Shown: positions 1 through 10,473, counted from the stretch's first letter. The stretch: 64,000 bases of DNA from Diploptera punctata (GCA_030220185.1 JASPKZ010004559.1:372001-436000), one strand, 5' to 3'. The notes: generated by a model not told the origin, from the sequence alone. Numbers and translations are program-made.

Positions 1-294
1 TAAAATAATACCCGCCTGCACTGCTACGCTTGCCCGGGAATCTAGTCGTCCCAATCTTCTTGGCATCAATGAACTGAAAGTGAAAATGGTTATTATGAGT
101 TATCCGTAAAAGATAGACATGTGCTGTCGCGGACTTTATGTAGATTTTTTCGATATTCAATTCTGTGTACATTAATTTGGTGTATATGTTATGGTTTAGG
201 AAGCGTAAGCCGTTTAAGCGTACAAAAAGTTCCGAAAAACACGTTTTCACTACAAAGGGTCATTTTTAAGAGTGAAGGGGTTGAGTATTATAAC
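1..294 (+). repeat. Interspersed repeat RX, left part
   Basis: This AT-rich repeat contains 'ttgcccgggaatcta' near its start and 'ggtttaggaagcgtaagccg' near 200. The same order of motifs recurs at 17843-18325 and, inverted, at 32765-33140. The copy is interrupted by a hAT element and resumes at 1402. No coding potential was recognised; its class is unknown. Confidence 0.7.
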
Positions 295-1393
295 TAGAGA
301 CCAGATGTTAGGGAAAATGCCTACAGTTATTTGTATAGATATTGTAAAAGTGACTTAATATAAGTTCATACCGACGACCCTACAGTTGTTTTCCATGAAG
401 TTTATTTTGCCTATAAATGCCTATTTCAGCTTATAATGCCTATAAATGCCTATTTGCCACATTTTCTCGAAATTAATTTAGTATCTCAATGAAATTAATT
501 GAAATGGACAAACTTCGTGACACATATCATTGCATAAAAAATTCAAGTGTACTAATTCTGTTAGAATATTTTAGGATAAGGGTGGCAATAACCAATAACC
601 TAATAGGCAGATGGTTTCCCCCTCAATGCACTCCCATTAGGCGAAATAAAAAGTACCGGTTATTGAATTTTTACACTCATGCACACTCCCATTAAGCGAA
701 ATAGCCCTAAGCTATGTCCCATTGTATTATGCTCCAGCTCTAAAGCTTGGAGAAAGTTCTATAGTACAGCTTTGCTTCTTTTCAATACAAACACTGCTGA
801 GTAACAAGGAGGATAGATGGCTCAAACTTTCTTTCTCTGTCTCACACCAGGTGCTGAAACCTTTAAGTGGCCGGCAATATTATTTTTGATTATGTTATCA
901 CTGAATTCAGTCTGTAGTCCTCATTCACACACAGATGCTTCAAAGACCAAGTAGTGCGACAAGTGCATGTGGCTTATTTTTTTACCTATATAACAGTTGT
1001 TTTACGATGCCTAAAGAACGGACAACAGTAAAAGACAAACTGACCAATTTCGTGAAAGAATTTGATGCGGAAATATTCTCAAGTGACGGTTCAATATTGT
1101 TTTGTAAAGTGTGTAAATTTTCAATGAATTGCGCGAAGAAGTGGCATGTTTCGCAGCACGTACACACTGCAAAACATAAGTATGCTCTTTATAAAAAGGC
1201 AAAACAAGTTCCAAAATCATCTTGTATGCTATTGATAGCATATGTTTATATTCTTTACGTAAGCCTGTAAAAATTTATGCTGTAGTCCATTTTTGTAAGA
1301 GTCTATTTTTAATTTTTAGTGCCTATAATAATGATTTTAGTGCCTTTTTGCCTGCCTATTTTGAACTTTTAAGTGCCTAACATCCGGTCTCTA
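295..1393 (+). mobile_element. hAT-type DNA transposon, non-autonomous
   Basis: The element is bounded by terminal inverted repeats: 'tagagaccagatgttagg' at the left, and its complement with one mismatch ('cctaacatccggtctcta') at the right. It is flanked by a perfect 8-bp target duplication, 'attataac', at 287-294 and 1394-1401. An 8-bp duplication with short TIRs is the hallmark of the hAT superfamily. The insertion split repeat RX. Inside is only a short zinc-finger reading frame and no catalytic domain, so the 1.1-kb element would need a transposase from elsewhere. A 3' relic of the same family lies at 17215-17303. Confidence 0.9.
1007..1270 (+). CDS. hAT N-terminal zinc-finger protein fragment
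   Basis: The reading frame opens at 935, but the ATG at 1007 (MPKERTTVKDKL) fits the family start better. The peptide has a FVKEF segment, then ILFCKVC, and ends with histidines in QHVHTAKH. This is a C-x2-C...H-x5-H finger like the BED/U1-type fingers at the start of hAT transposases and of CGGBP1-like domesticated proteins. The hAT catalytic and dimerisation regions are absent, and the frame stops after about 87 codons. It sits inside the element with the 8-bp duplication. It is probably a leftover DNA-binding domain; expression is unknown. A related fragment is at 26118-26216. Confidence 0.65.
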   Translation: MPKERTTVKDKLTNFVKEFDAEIFSSDGSILFCKVCKFSMNCAKKWHVSQHVHTAKHKYALYKKAKQVPKSSCMLLIAYVYILYVSL

Positions 1394-1401
1394 ATTATAA
1401 C

Positions 1402-1520
1402 CTAAAACCATCTCGGGAAACTCCTGAATATTTTGCAAAAAGCCCATCATAATCGGATAAATGGTTGTAGTAATGCATAAAGGACAGACAGACGGACAGA
1501 CATATATATATTTTTTTTTT
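1402..1520 (+). repeat. Repeat RX, right part after hAT insertion
   Basis: RX resumes after the target duplication. It ends in a run of 'cagacagac' units and (TA)n, as the copy near 18310 also ends in 'cagacagacacac'. The stretch 1521-1616 holds nothing I recognise. Confidence 0.6.
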
Positions 1521-1616
1521 GCCATTTCTTGACCCCAATAAGATTGAGAGGTTTTACTGTCCATTTAATCTAAAGAATCTAGAGTCCAAAGTTTCAAAGA
1601 TTACTATTTTACTAAT

Positions 1617-1950
1617 CGGCCGCGGCGAGCTAGTGGTTATGCTCCTTGCCTCTAGTTCCGAGGGACGCGGGTTCAAACCCGACCGTGGTTGATGGATTTT
1701 TTGGATGGAAAAATCACAAATCTTTCGGGAGGGACTTCAAGCCATCGATCCCAAGTCTGAATATTTTCAGGTTCGTACAAGAGCCATAAGCCTGAATAAA
1801 AAGGTCTCTGTGCAAAATTTACCGACCATTTCCCATCCAGCATTACCTTAGTTATCCACTACAAGTCTCTTGGAGGTGCTAGGTCAATTATCACTCGTAG
1901 ACATCTGTAGGTAAATGAGCGTAACTAAATTAATTTGGTTAATAAGTTAC
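1617..1950 (+). mobile_element. SINE S1, full-length copy
   Basis: The 5' end is tRNA-like: an A-box-like 'tagtggttatgctcc' at 1631 and a B box 'gggttcaaacccg' at about 1669, the internal RNA polymerase III promoter. The body contains 'aggatggaaaaatc'-like and 'aagcctgaataaa' segments shared by all S1 copies in the window (2440-2675, 3588-4345, 7215-7435, 42044-42400). No target duplication was identified. Confidence 0.85.
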
Positions 1951-2439
1951 AATTACAGAGGTCCTAATTACGCTTTTTTTGTTTATTTATTTAGCTTGGT
2001 GGAGTTAAGGCCATGTGGCCTTCTCTTCCACTCACCAGGACAAACATATATTACATCAGAATATAACAATCATAATTAACTCTAATATTGAAATGCAGAT
2101 TTGTTCAATAAGATAATATCTATTATATTACGATCCATAATACAACCAGTTAATGATAGTTAAGATTAAGACTGAAACTAATAATAAAATGTATTCAAGC
2201 AAGATAAATTAAATTGTTGGTAGGCTGTCCCTGTCTAACGTATATATAAAAAAAGAAAAACAATGAGATATAGAAAACTAATTTTACGGTTATCTTCTTG
2301 TAATCTTACGTTTCCCTTAACAGAGATTTAGGCGCTCTCCCTCTACAGGAAGAATTTGAACCATACTAATTTAGTTACACTTGTTTCCGTATAAATGTCA
2401 TTTGAGTGGTCCGTGGTCAGCGTTCCGCCTCATACTGAC

Positions 2440-2675
2440 ATCTAGGAAACCAAGGTAGAACTAGGAGGGAAAATTCGGTAAATTTTGCTTAGAGGCCTTT
2501 TCATTCAGGCTTAAGGATTTTTTACTAGCCTGAAAATCTTCAGATTCCGGACCCACGGCTTAAAGTCCCTCCTTCGATTTTTCCGTCCTAAAAAATACAT
2601 CGACCCCGGCCGGGTTTGAACCCGCGACATTCGGGACCAGAGGCAAGAACCATAACCACTAGTCTCACCGCGACC
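2440..2675 (-). mobile_element. SINE S1, minus strand
   Basis: This reverse-oriented S1 copy contains B box 'cgggtttgaacccgcg' near 2620 and A box complement 'aaccataaccactag' near 2650. It sits in the 3' UTR of the surrounding LINE and is therefore younger than it. Confidence 0.85.
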
Positions 2676-2811
2676 GACATTTGTTTATACAATATTTAAA
2701 CAATACAAATATTTTAATCTTAATATTATTTTCATAAATAATTTAATTTATTAATTGTTAAAAGAATACTATCAGTGAGGTGTATAAGTTAGTTTGTTAT
2801 TAAATAATTCT

Positions 2812-3433
2812 TTATAGTTTGTTTTTGAAGTATGTTATAGTTTGACAGTCTCTGACATAGGGCGGAAGGGAATTCCATGTTTTGGCAAGTGAGACTGTAA
2901 AGGTAATGAATAATACGCAGGTGTGATGAGGAGGGATATAAAGGACAATGTGCTTATGGGATCGAGTGTCAAAATTATGTGTGTCGGATAGTCTGATGAA
3001 GCGGCGCTATAAATAATTAGACGATGCTGTGTGAAGTATTTTATAGGGAATTGACAGTCCTACAATCTTTTAGAAGAAACCACGATAATTGTTCCCGGGA
3101 CGGTGTAACATGGTCAAATTTGCAAATACCATAAATAAAACGTGCGCAAGAATTATGAACACGTTGAATTCTTTGAGTGAAAATAGTATTTAAGTTTGTA
3201 AAAAGGGTATCACAATAATCAAAATGGTGAATTGCAGGTGTTTCTACTAACATTTTCCTCAGAGCGAATGGCAGACAATTCCGGCACAGAGAAAGAAATG
3301 GCTTAAGAAAAATATATTTCTTCAGATTGTGATTTTCCTCATGTTTGGCAGAGATTTTATACAGCGTAATCAGAACTACAAATAGCTGTGAGGCATTCCA
3401 TTCTAAGTGAAATACATGTTTTAACATTCCCAT
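2812..3433 (-). pseudogene. LINE reverse-transcriptase C-terminal fragment
   Basis: The longest open part (3041-3433, about 130 codons) contains HFDYCDTLFTN and QRIQRVHNSCARFIYG, followed by HVTPSREQLSW. These are typical of the thumb and C-terminal region of jockey/CR1-type LINE reverse transcriptases. After one frameshift near 3045 the reading continues with YKILHTASSNYL, an in-frame stop, then LAKTWNSLPPYVRDCQT and a terminal stop at 2812. The catalytic YxDD segment is missing. The fragment is a dead remnant; the family call comes from the motif order. Confidence 0.8.
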
Positions 3434-3587
3434 CCAAATATACGAGTAGATATATTGTTAGTAATGACTGCAGTAAGAGAAAATAAAACCAAGTAGGCCT
3501 ATATGCCAAAATTAACAATACAGATAAATTGCAAAGGAGGAACATTCATTTTATAAAAACAACTATATATATACTCTTCATATACCA

Positions 3588-4044
3588 TACGCGGTGCACT
3601 AGTGGTTATGCTACTTGCCTCTGATCCCGAGGGTCGCGGGTTCAAACCCGGCAGCAATCTATGATTTTTTTTAGGATGGAAAAATCCATGGAGCAAGTCC
3701 TCCGAAAGGGACTTTAAGCCTTGGGTCCCGTGTCTGAAGATTTTCAGGCTCGTAAAATATCCTTAAGCCTGAACAAAGAGGCCTCTAAGCAAAATTTACC
3801 GATCTCAAACATCCTAGTATAGTTCAGTTCAGGCTTCTGTAGCCCCATTTGAGGGGTCTATGTTATATGGTGCGGTAAGAGGGGAGGGAGAGTTACAGGT
3901 ACTGCCAGCAACTACTCTCAGATTTGAAAGCTTTATAGTTACTACATGTTGAATTTTTTTTATCTACTAGTTCTGTGTTGTGAATACTTACGTTTTTTTT
4001 CATATGTTTGTAGTGTCCATTATAGAATAGAAATTTTTATAACA

Positions 4045-4107
<63 letters not shown>

Positions 4108-4345
4108 CATTATTATTAATGAGGACATCTTTTTTTCAAGGCTACTACTTCCCTCCCCCACTCGACAATGTCCCTCCTGCCACATGACTTTGGATTCATC
4201 AAGGCGGCTACAGTTACAGAACTGGACTATATAATACCTTTGTTGCCTGTTAGATGTCTCATTGAATCGGTGTTTGACCGCATGCCATTCATGACATCTT
4301 TGGGCAAATAAGGTTACTAAAATGAACTTGGTCTATTAACTCCTA
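3588..4345 (+). mobile_element. SINE S1 split by an ITR element
   Basis: The S1 head is at 3588-3817 (A box 'tagtggttatgctac', B box 'gggttcaaacccg'). The S1 3' half ('gttagatgtctcatt', 'ttcatgacatcttt') resumes after 4231. Comparison with the uninterrupted S1 copy at 42044-42400 shows the break between 'catcctagta' and 'atagctcaattgcc'. Confidence 0.85.
3818..4231. mobile_element. ITR element (family M-B) inside SINE S1
   Basis: The ends form an imperfect inverted repeat: 'tagttcagttc...tgtagcc' at the left against 'ggctacagttacagaactggacta' at the right. The target is TA-rich, consistent with a TA duplication. The body contains 'atttgaggggtctat' and 'gcggtaagaggggaggg', shared with the copy at 43197-44332. 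A long (ATT)n run occupies about 4049-4107. There is no coding sequence, so it is MITE-like. Confidence 0.75.
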
Positions 4346-4549
4346 TGGCTCAACAATGGGTCGCGCTATTAATCACATATACTATACATATCTGCTGTAC
4401 AATTTAAAAACTGTTTTTCATATAAATTGATGCTTGTAACATTTTAAATGATTTTAATATAGAGGGATTTCGGGTAATATGGACCCATGTTTTGAATTTT
4501 TTTAAGCGATTTGAATTTTGTTTAATTACAGTGATTATCATTAGTGTTA

Positions 4550-4680
4550 GTCCACCGCTGTGGTCTCGAGGTAGCGTGCTGCCTTGTCACGCAGCGGGCC
4601 CGGGTTCGATCCCCTGTCGGGGCAATTTTTCTGGGTGGCTTTTATCGGGGTTTTTCCTCACCTGTAAGACATATTGATTT
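4550..4680 (+). mobile_element. SINE S2, 5' part
   Basis: The head reads 'tccaccgctgtggtctcgag' with B box 'gggttcgatcccc', followed by 'gtttttcctcacctgtaaga'. The copy stops after about 130 bp, so it lacks the 3' modules seen elsewhere. The 370 bp that follow (4681-5050) hold nothing recognised. Confidence 0.85.
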
Positions 4681-5050
4681 TAACGAATATTCTAAGCAAA
4701 AACAAAGTCGTGTTCCAGTGCAGCCAGCATATAGTATGTACTAACTAACTCTATACATATACTTCAGAATTTCAGAACTTACTATATATTTTCAAGCATT
4801 TTATTCTTCACAGATTTGAATGCTTAAATTGCGTTAGGTTAGCTTTTAGGTTGGTCTTTCCCAGGTTAGAATTGTTTTAGGTTAGCTTTTAGGTTCGTTA
4901 AATATCGTGTATATGTTGGCTGTGTCCCGTGAATCCATAGTGTAAACCGCTTCGCGTTTGTTTGCGCATGCGCATGGTGTATGATTGAACGTATAAACAA
5001 ATTTTCGCGTCCACATGTTGTAAAGAATCCCGTCGGTTTTTAATTTTGAG

Positions 5051-6023
5051 TGACTATTTAACTCATGCCACAAATGCTAGTCAATGACCAATCACGTTTC
5101 AATGAATGTTGTTTTACAACCAATGACAGTCGTGTTTCACCTCGCTCTTTATCGATTTCTCTTTATCAGCTCCTGCTTTTGTGATAAAGAAAGCTCCTTT
5201 TTAATGTTCTGAACAGGTCAAAGCATTATTTTTCTCCAACAAATACATTGAATATAGCAAATAATGAAAAGATTCCTTGATTTTACTGAGTTGTTTACTA
5301 AAAAAATAAATGAATAACCCGTAATGTTGATTATGATATATAGTTTGATGTGTTTCATTATTTCTCCACTTGGGTGCACTCTTACAATATTGCGATCTTA
5401 TTTGGCAATAAATAGTCCACCGCTGTTGTCTCGGGGTAGCGTCCTGCTTGTCACGCAACGGTCCCGGGTTCGATCCCCGGTCGGGACAGTTTTTCTGGGT
5501 GAGGTTTTTATCGGGGTTTTTCCTCACCTGTAAGACAAATGTCAGGAAAACTTTAAGGCCCAAACGGTCCCCGAAATCATATGGCCATCGCATCATCATC
5601 ATTCATATTCATCTTAGGTTAAGCTTAGGTTTAGGGACTCTCCTGGCGCACCATTATCATCATCATCACCCATCATATCATCGGGGCAACGTACCCCCGC
5701 CTTCCAGGCGCCCCAACCTCAGAAGTGGGTTACAAATACGCCATGACAGGAATTTCGAAAGACAAACCTGGGGCATTTGGGGGAAAAAAATATGATCAAG
5801 CAGCAGTGAATGAACATAACCTCACATTTCTAATTTGTTTTCAAACATCGCTGTTTACATTAAATATATAAATATTTTAGAATAACTATAGTTAAACAAT
5901 GATTTGTGAGTAAACACATTAATTTTATTCGTTAAATAGTCCTAACAAATGTCACTCTTGATTTCCACTTCGTGAGTCGTGAATTTATCGATAATTTGTA
6001 AATCACTCGTGGCATTACTTATG
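5051..6023 (+). repeat. Interspersed repeat RF, copy 1, split by SINE S2
   Basis: RF starts with 'tgactatttaactcatgcc' and ends with 'aaatcactcgtggcattac'. The two ends share an inverted 'atgccacnantg' core, suggesting a worn ITR element. Other copies are at 8978-9752, 14372-14990 (minus) and 29480-30175. The copy is broken by an S2 SINE at 'ggcaataaata', a site intact in the 29.5-kb copy. Confidence 0.8.
5413..5795 (+). mobile_element. SINE S2 with the 'ccaggcgcc' 3' module
   Basis: The tRNA-like head has B box 'gggttcgatccccgg' near 5464. The central part is 'gtttttcctcacctgtaaga' then 'aacggtccccgaaatcat'. The 3' module contains 'cttccaggcgccccaacctc', also found in S2 at 10474-10842 and in SINE S4 at 7909-8218. 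Reading frames across it on both strands are artefacts. Confidence 0.85.
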
Positions 6024-6456
6024 AAAATTTATAATTGCTCAAAAACAATTTTTGAAACCTAGTAGGCCTACTATAGGGGAAGTGCAGACGAAGAGGAGAG
6101 AAAACATTTACGTTCATTCCACTTACTGCTGAACTAATTGTTTAACTGTATTGGTATTTGAAAACATCGACTGCTACAGGAGTGCCTCCGAGTCATGTTT
6201 TTTGTGCTGAGTTGTAAACAGAGGTTTTTGAAAGTACCAGCCATTACATAAACAAAATATAGTGTAATATTTACGATTCTAATTATGTTAAGTTGTGAAA
6301 TCGAGTTTGTGGATTAGGGCTAAACGAAGAGTCATTGCCACTAACAGGCGTGAAAAACAATTATTGATTTTCCATATTGTAACCTAATTATTTAGGAACT
6401 ACAGATTCCTCTGTGAATTATTTACTATAAATTATAATAAAATAATATAAACTTAC

Positions 6457-6576
6457 CTGAACATAGTGTCATGCCGACTAGGATGGAAGCGATCCAGGAA
6501 GTGGTGCCTCTGCCTTCATTGAAATACTTGAGGAACTCATTGTAAAATACACCAAATGAGTACGTCACGCCATCAG
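6457..6576 (-). CDS. Internal exon of a monocarboxylate-transporter-like gene (SLC16/MCT)
   Basis: Read on the minus strand, a 120-bp stretch is open throughout. It is preceded by a pyrimidine-rich 'gtctggtttcag' acceptor and followed by 'gtaagttt', a consensus donor. It begins in phase 2 and encodes 39 complete codons: DGVTYSFGVFYNEFLKYF, then NEGRGTTSWIASILVGMT, then LCS. The SFGVFY segment, the short acidic loop and the SWI(A/G)SIL helix start match the first and second transmembrane helices of MCT/SLC16 proteins, which carry monocarboxylates with protons across the plasma membrane. The first exon base pair completes a codon, probably Ala. No stops or frameshifts are present, unlike every transposon gene nearby. 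The exons expected upstream (with the MCT PDGGWGW signature) and downstream (after LCSG) were not found. The family is a confident call, the member is not; transport activity is inferred. Confidence 0.82.
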
Positions 6577-7050
6577 CTGAAACCAGACAAAATGGCACCT
6601 CAGTCAGTTATTCACGTAACTGTAATATACCGCATTATTAGCGATTTTTATTTCAGTGCAGATGTTTTGCTTGAAAGTGAAAGTTATGTAAATGTATGCG
6701 AGTTACACGAACTTCTCAACACAGGCTATTTAGTTCAGTTCAACTTCTTCTTCTCCTTCTTCAATGTAGTTTAACATTTCACCTTACAGGTACTTCTACG
6801 TGCCACACGCCATATGGGCCTTATAGTGGCACGATTTGTCGGGAGATAGATTTAAACTTCGGGTCACAAACATACTCTTTTGACCAAAAAAGGGCATGGA
6901 GGTCATTACTGAATGAGTGATCAGCTCAATCCAGGGCCTCATCCGAGACAACATGAAACTCACAATTCACTCATTAATACTAAAAATGGCGAATGTGATA
7001 ATGATGATTACGATGGTCAGATGATGTTCGGGGAAATTTGTCTTGCATGT
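6577..7050. other. Probable intron sequence, nothing recognised
   Basis: Upstream of the transporter exon on the minus strand. There is no RNA gene, repeat family copy or coding similarity that I recognise. Confidence 0.4.
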
Positions 7051-7054
7051 CAAT

Positions 7055-7168
7055 AAAAACTCCGAAAAAAATCATCACCCAGGAAAATTGTACCGTTTGG
7101 GGATTAAATACAAACCCGCTGCGTTCGAGGTAATTACGCTACCTCTAAACCACAGCGGTGGACAAGTT
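7055..7168 (-). mobile_element. SINE S2 fragment, diverged
   Basis: The end reads 'ctaaaccacagcggtggac', complement of the S2 head, preceded by 'cacccaggaaaattg' as in other S2 copies. The B box is badly mutated, so this is an old copy. Confidence 0.7.
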
Positions 7169-7214
7169 CAGTACATATACAAACTTTTATTATTGTACTC
7201 AGACATCCCATGTT

Positions 7215-7435
7215 CCTCAATGGTTTCGGGGTTATGTTCCTTGCATCTGGTCCGAGGTTTGCAGGTTCAAACCCGGCCGCAATCGATGAATTTTTTAGGA
7301 TGAAAAATCTATGTGACTAGTTCTCCGGGAGGAAATTTAAGCCATGAATTTCGAGTTAGAAGATTTTCGGGCTCGTAAAATAACCTCTAGTCTAAATTAG
7401 AGCTCTTTGGCAAAATTTAATCAGCCTTTACCATC
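7215..7435 (+). mobile_element. SINE S1, diverged copy
   Basis: It contains 'gttatgttccttgcatctgg', B box 'aggttcaaacccggc' and 'tttttaggatgaaaaatc'. The 3' end is truncated compared with the 1617 copy. The next 330 bp (7436-7764) hold nothing recognised. Confidence 0.8.
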
Positions 7436-7764
7436 CCTTGCGTTCGCTATGACCATCAATAAAGTGCAAGGCTAATCTTTGCAAGTGTGCGGTTTGAATT
7501 AAAAAAATATCTCATGTAAATTTGTTCAAATCGGCAAAATGTTGCCTTGTTCATTAGCATAGATAGGTAAAAATAAATTAATACGTAAAAGTATATTATC
7601 ATTGAATGGGGTTTTATAGCATGCGTTTAAATTTAATTTCGTGATTAAATTCAATAACGGACTTATTTTTTAATTAGTTTTTCAAAATATAAAAAAGTTG
7701 GTATAGTACCGGTATTAAAATAAAAATTCACCAAGTTATCTCTGATAAAGAATGTAGTCTATGG

Positions 7765-8387
7765 ACATGTATTAGGGTTATAACGTTTTGGACTTTTGTG
7801 AAATAAAATATTTCCTGTGCAATGAATGGATGAACTTATGCTTAAAATCATTTAAAAAGGCTTTTATTTCACTGAGCTGCAAGAAAAGGTCACCCCCAAA
7901 CCAATATTTTTTTTTCTATAGCCACCAGGTTGTCTTTAATGCCATTTCTGGCTTTCTCCCCTAGCATTGGCAGAATTGTAATCCATTTCTTAGGTTTGGG
8001 GCACCTGGAAGGCGGAGTTACGTTACCCCGATGGTATGATAGGGTGATAAATGATAATGCAGTGCCAGGAGAGTTCTTACCCTAAATTCCAGACCATGGG
8101 CAACCACAGGAATAATTCCCTTTAAGGAAAAATTCCAATGGTTTGGCCGGGGATTGAACTCGGGACCTCATGAACAGTAGTCAGGAACGCTGACCACTAA
8201 ACCATGAGGCTGGTAATACAAACCAATATTAAATATTGATATATAAATATATTTGGGGGTGACCTTCTCTTGAGGCTCAGTGAAATGAAGGTATTTTGCA
8301 ATGGTTTTAAGTAAAAGTTTATCCATTGATTGCACAGGAAATATTTTATTTCAAAATGTCCAAAAAGTTATAACCATAATATGTATA
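7765..8387. mobile_element. Foldback element (family L), split by SINE S4 at its centre
   Basis: Two arms of about 130 bp are inverted copies of each other. The left begins 'agggttataacgttttgg' and runs through 'aaaaggtcacccccaaa'. The right carries 'tttgggggtgaccttctctt' through 'aaaaagttataacc'. A clean second copy without the SINE is at 21881-22178. There is no coding sequence. Confidence 0.85.
7909..8218 (-). mobile_element. SINE S4 with 12-bp target duplication
   Basis: The insert is flanked by 'caaaccaatatt' at 7897-7908 and 8219-8230. On the minus strand the head is tRNA-like: A box 'tggtttagtggtcagcg' and B box 'gagttcaatcccc'. Its 3' part contains the 'cttccaggtgccccaaacct' module that S2 copies at 5413 and 10474 also carry. 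The tail is A-rich. Confidence 0.88.
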
Positions 8388-8439
8388 TACCCTATACGTC
8401 CCTCGTGGAAACATGGGTGCTCTATTTTTTTAATTTCAT

Positions 8440-8750
8440 ATTATAGTTGGAAGAGCAGTGAAAAAAAGAACTCTACTACAATTTTGACCATTAGAGATAT
8501 TAAAGTAAACAGACTAAGGTGGGCAGGGCATATGCAGAGGATGGCCAAAAATGAAATAGAAAAAATATAGATGGCAAGCCAGAAGGAAAACGGAGAAACA
8601 GAAGACCGAATTTAAGATGGATGGAAGGAATACTACAGTATGTCAAATTTTTAAAATTCAAGAATTGGTGGACGGTTGCCAGAGACAGAAAAGCCTGGAA
8701 AAAAATTAAAAAGGAAGCTTTGACCCACCCAAGGTTGTTATGCTAATGAT
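8440..8750 (+). pseudogene. LINE ORF2 C-terminal relic
   Basis: One frame reads NRLRWAGHMQRMAKNEIEK, and after a shift GKPEGKRRNRRPNLRWMEG and RDRKAWKKIKKEALTHP. This is the tail of a LINE reverse-transcriptase ORF (pattern LRWAGHV.RM...GRP...W). It is broken by stops and frameshifts, and no 5' part or tail repeat was found. Confidence 0.75.
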
Positions 8751-8977
8751 TATGGTAATTTTGTCCAGAGAAACGAATTAAAAGTAAAGAAGAATCAGGA
8801 TTAATCCCAGAAAGCAAACCTAGAGTAACTTTACCACTGCTCGATGTTGATTTACAATTAATTTATTTACTTCTCATTTCGACTTTTTGTTCGAATAAAT
8901 TCAAGGTTGAGACTATCGTGATTTTTCCAGCCACAAGAAGAAATTTAAAAATCAATTCATACTAAAAGTTATAATCT

Positions 8978-9752
8978 GTGACTATTTAATTCATGCCCCA
9001 AATGGGAGTCAATGGCCAATCACGTTTCAATGAGTTTTGTTTTACAACCTATCACAGTCGTGTTTCATCTCGATATTTATCGAATTTTGATTACCAAAAT
9101 AAAGAAAACTACACCTTTTTAATATTCAGAACAGGTCAGAGGATTATTTTGCAGTGACTGGCTCTCTAACAAATACGTTGAATATAGCAAATAATGAACA
9201 GATTTTACCAAGTTGTTTCCGAAAAAAAATTAATAACCTATAATGTTGGTTATAATATACAGTTTGATGTGTGCCTTTTTTCTCCACTAGGGTGCATGCT
9301 TTTAACAATTATTTGAGGGAAGTAGATTATACAGGGGATGATTGGGAAACATTGGCTCAAGGTAGGGATATATGGAGAGCTTATGTCCGCGCGGCCATGA
9401 ACCTACGGGTTCGATAGTGCCAGTGAGTTAGTTAGTTAGTTAGGGTGGAGTATTACAATATTGCGATCCAATTTGGCAATAAATAGTATGATCAAGTTGC
9501 AGTGATGAACAAATGAAACATAACCAAAACATTTCTCATTTGTTTTCAAACATCGCCCTTTATATTAAATATGTAATTATTTTAAAATATCTATATTTAA
9601 ATAACGATTTATGAGTAAACAGCTTAATTTTATTAGTTAGTTCTAACAAATGCATCTCTTGATTTCCAAATTCTCTAGATAAATTCACTCGTCACTTCGT
9701 GACTCATGCATTTATCGATAATTAAGAAATCACTCGTGGTATTACTTATGAT
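8978..9752 (+). repeat. Repeat RF, copy 2, split by LINE-A
   Basis: It starts 'tgactatttaattcatgcc' and ends 'aatcactcgtggtattac'. It is broken at 'ctccactagggtgca' by a LINE-A 3' end. The stretch from 9753 to 10457 holds nothing recognised. Confidence 0.8.
9299..9441 (+). mobile_element. LINE-A 3' end, 5'-truncated
   Basis: It contains 'gatttgaggg'-like sequence, 'cgcggccatgaacctacggg' and 'atagtgccagtgag' followed by (TTAG)n. It interrupts repeat RF. The flanks 'ctagggtgca' and 'ttagggtgga' look like an imperfect target duplication of about 10 bp. Confidence 0.85.
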
Positions 9753-10473
9753 AAACTGGAGAATTAGAGTAATTCCATTTAATCTTCGTGCAATAGTAAA
9801 TTTATTCTACCTTTGCCTTGCGGGATTGATTTCTTGATTCTTGGTATTCTGAACTCTGATATTAAACCTCATTCTCCACATTCATGAAGTCATGACTACA
9901 GAGCAGGGAAACATTTCCAATGCTAGACACGATGGAATTTCATGTTCATATGTTAGTTATAGACATCCGGACAAACTCACAGTGAATATTTATAATACTT
10001 GTAGGTAATGGAAGTTAATTACTAGTATTAAAATATATACATGTAATTCAAGAAATGGATAATTAAAAAAGTCTCGGACACATCAATATAAAATAATTAA
10101 TACTGCATGTAGGAAATAATTTATTTTATACGGGATATAACCCTAAATGAACCATTTTATATGCCCCATATAAAGCCTAAATTATAAAGATAAAAAAATC
10201 GACGTTGTCTTAAGATGCCAAAATTTACTATGTTTTAATACTTTTATTTTTAATTTTAAAACATTAAATTCAAGGACTAACTTCATTTTCAGAAGTTTTA
10301 TTGGACGTGGCTTTGACTTCGTCACATCAAACCAAAATAAAAGAATTAGGAAATATATTAGCCTATTATATAATGTGGGAACAAGGATATTATTCCACTT
10401 TTCTAAAGAGTCTACTATATTTTCTACAAAATAGACTTATAAAAATCTAAAAAAATTACAATAATCACAAAAT

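Larger units (their letters stand above)
1975..3440 (-). mobile_element. Truncated non-LTR retrotransposon (jockey/CR1-like), interrupted by SINE S1
   Basis: On the minus strand the element runs from 3440 to its 3' end near 1975. It finishes with 'ggccttaactccacca' and an (AAAT)n-like tail, read here as 'tttatttattt'. It encodes the end of a reverse-transcriptase ORF (see 2812-3433) and has lost all 5' sequence. An S1 SINE lies inside its 3' untranslated region. A second copy of the same 3' end lies at 61505-61562. Confidence 0.75.

Noticed and set aside
4000..4185. Frame rich in Ile
   Set aside because: It is a translation of an (ATT)n run.
4839..4895. TTAGG-like motifs resembling insect telomere repeats
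   Set aside because: Only scattered 'ttaggttagcttttaggtt' units, no tandem array; too short for telomeric or interstitial telomere DNA.
5201..5602. 133-codon minus-strand frame with RGSNPGPLRDK
   Set aside because: Its recognisable part is the translated complement of the SINE S2 head, which recurs at every S2 copy.
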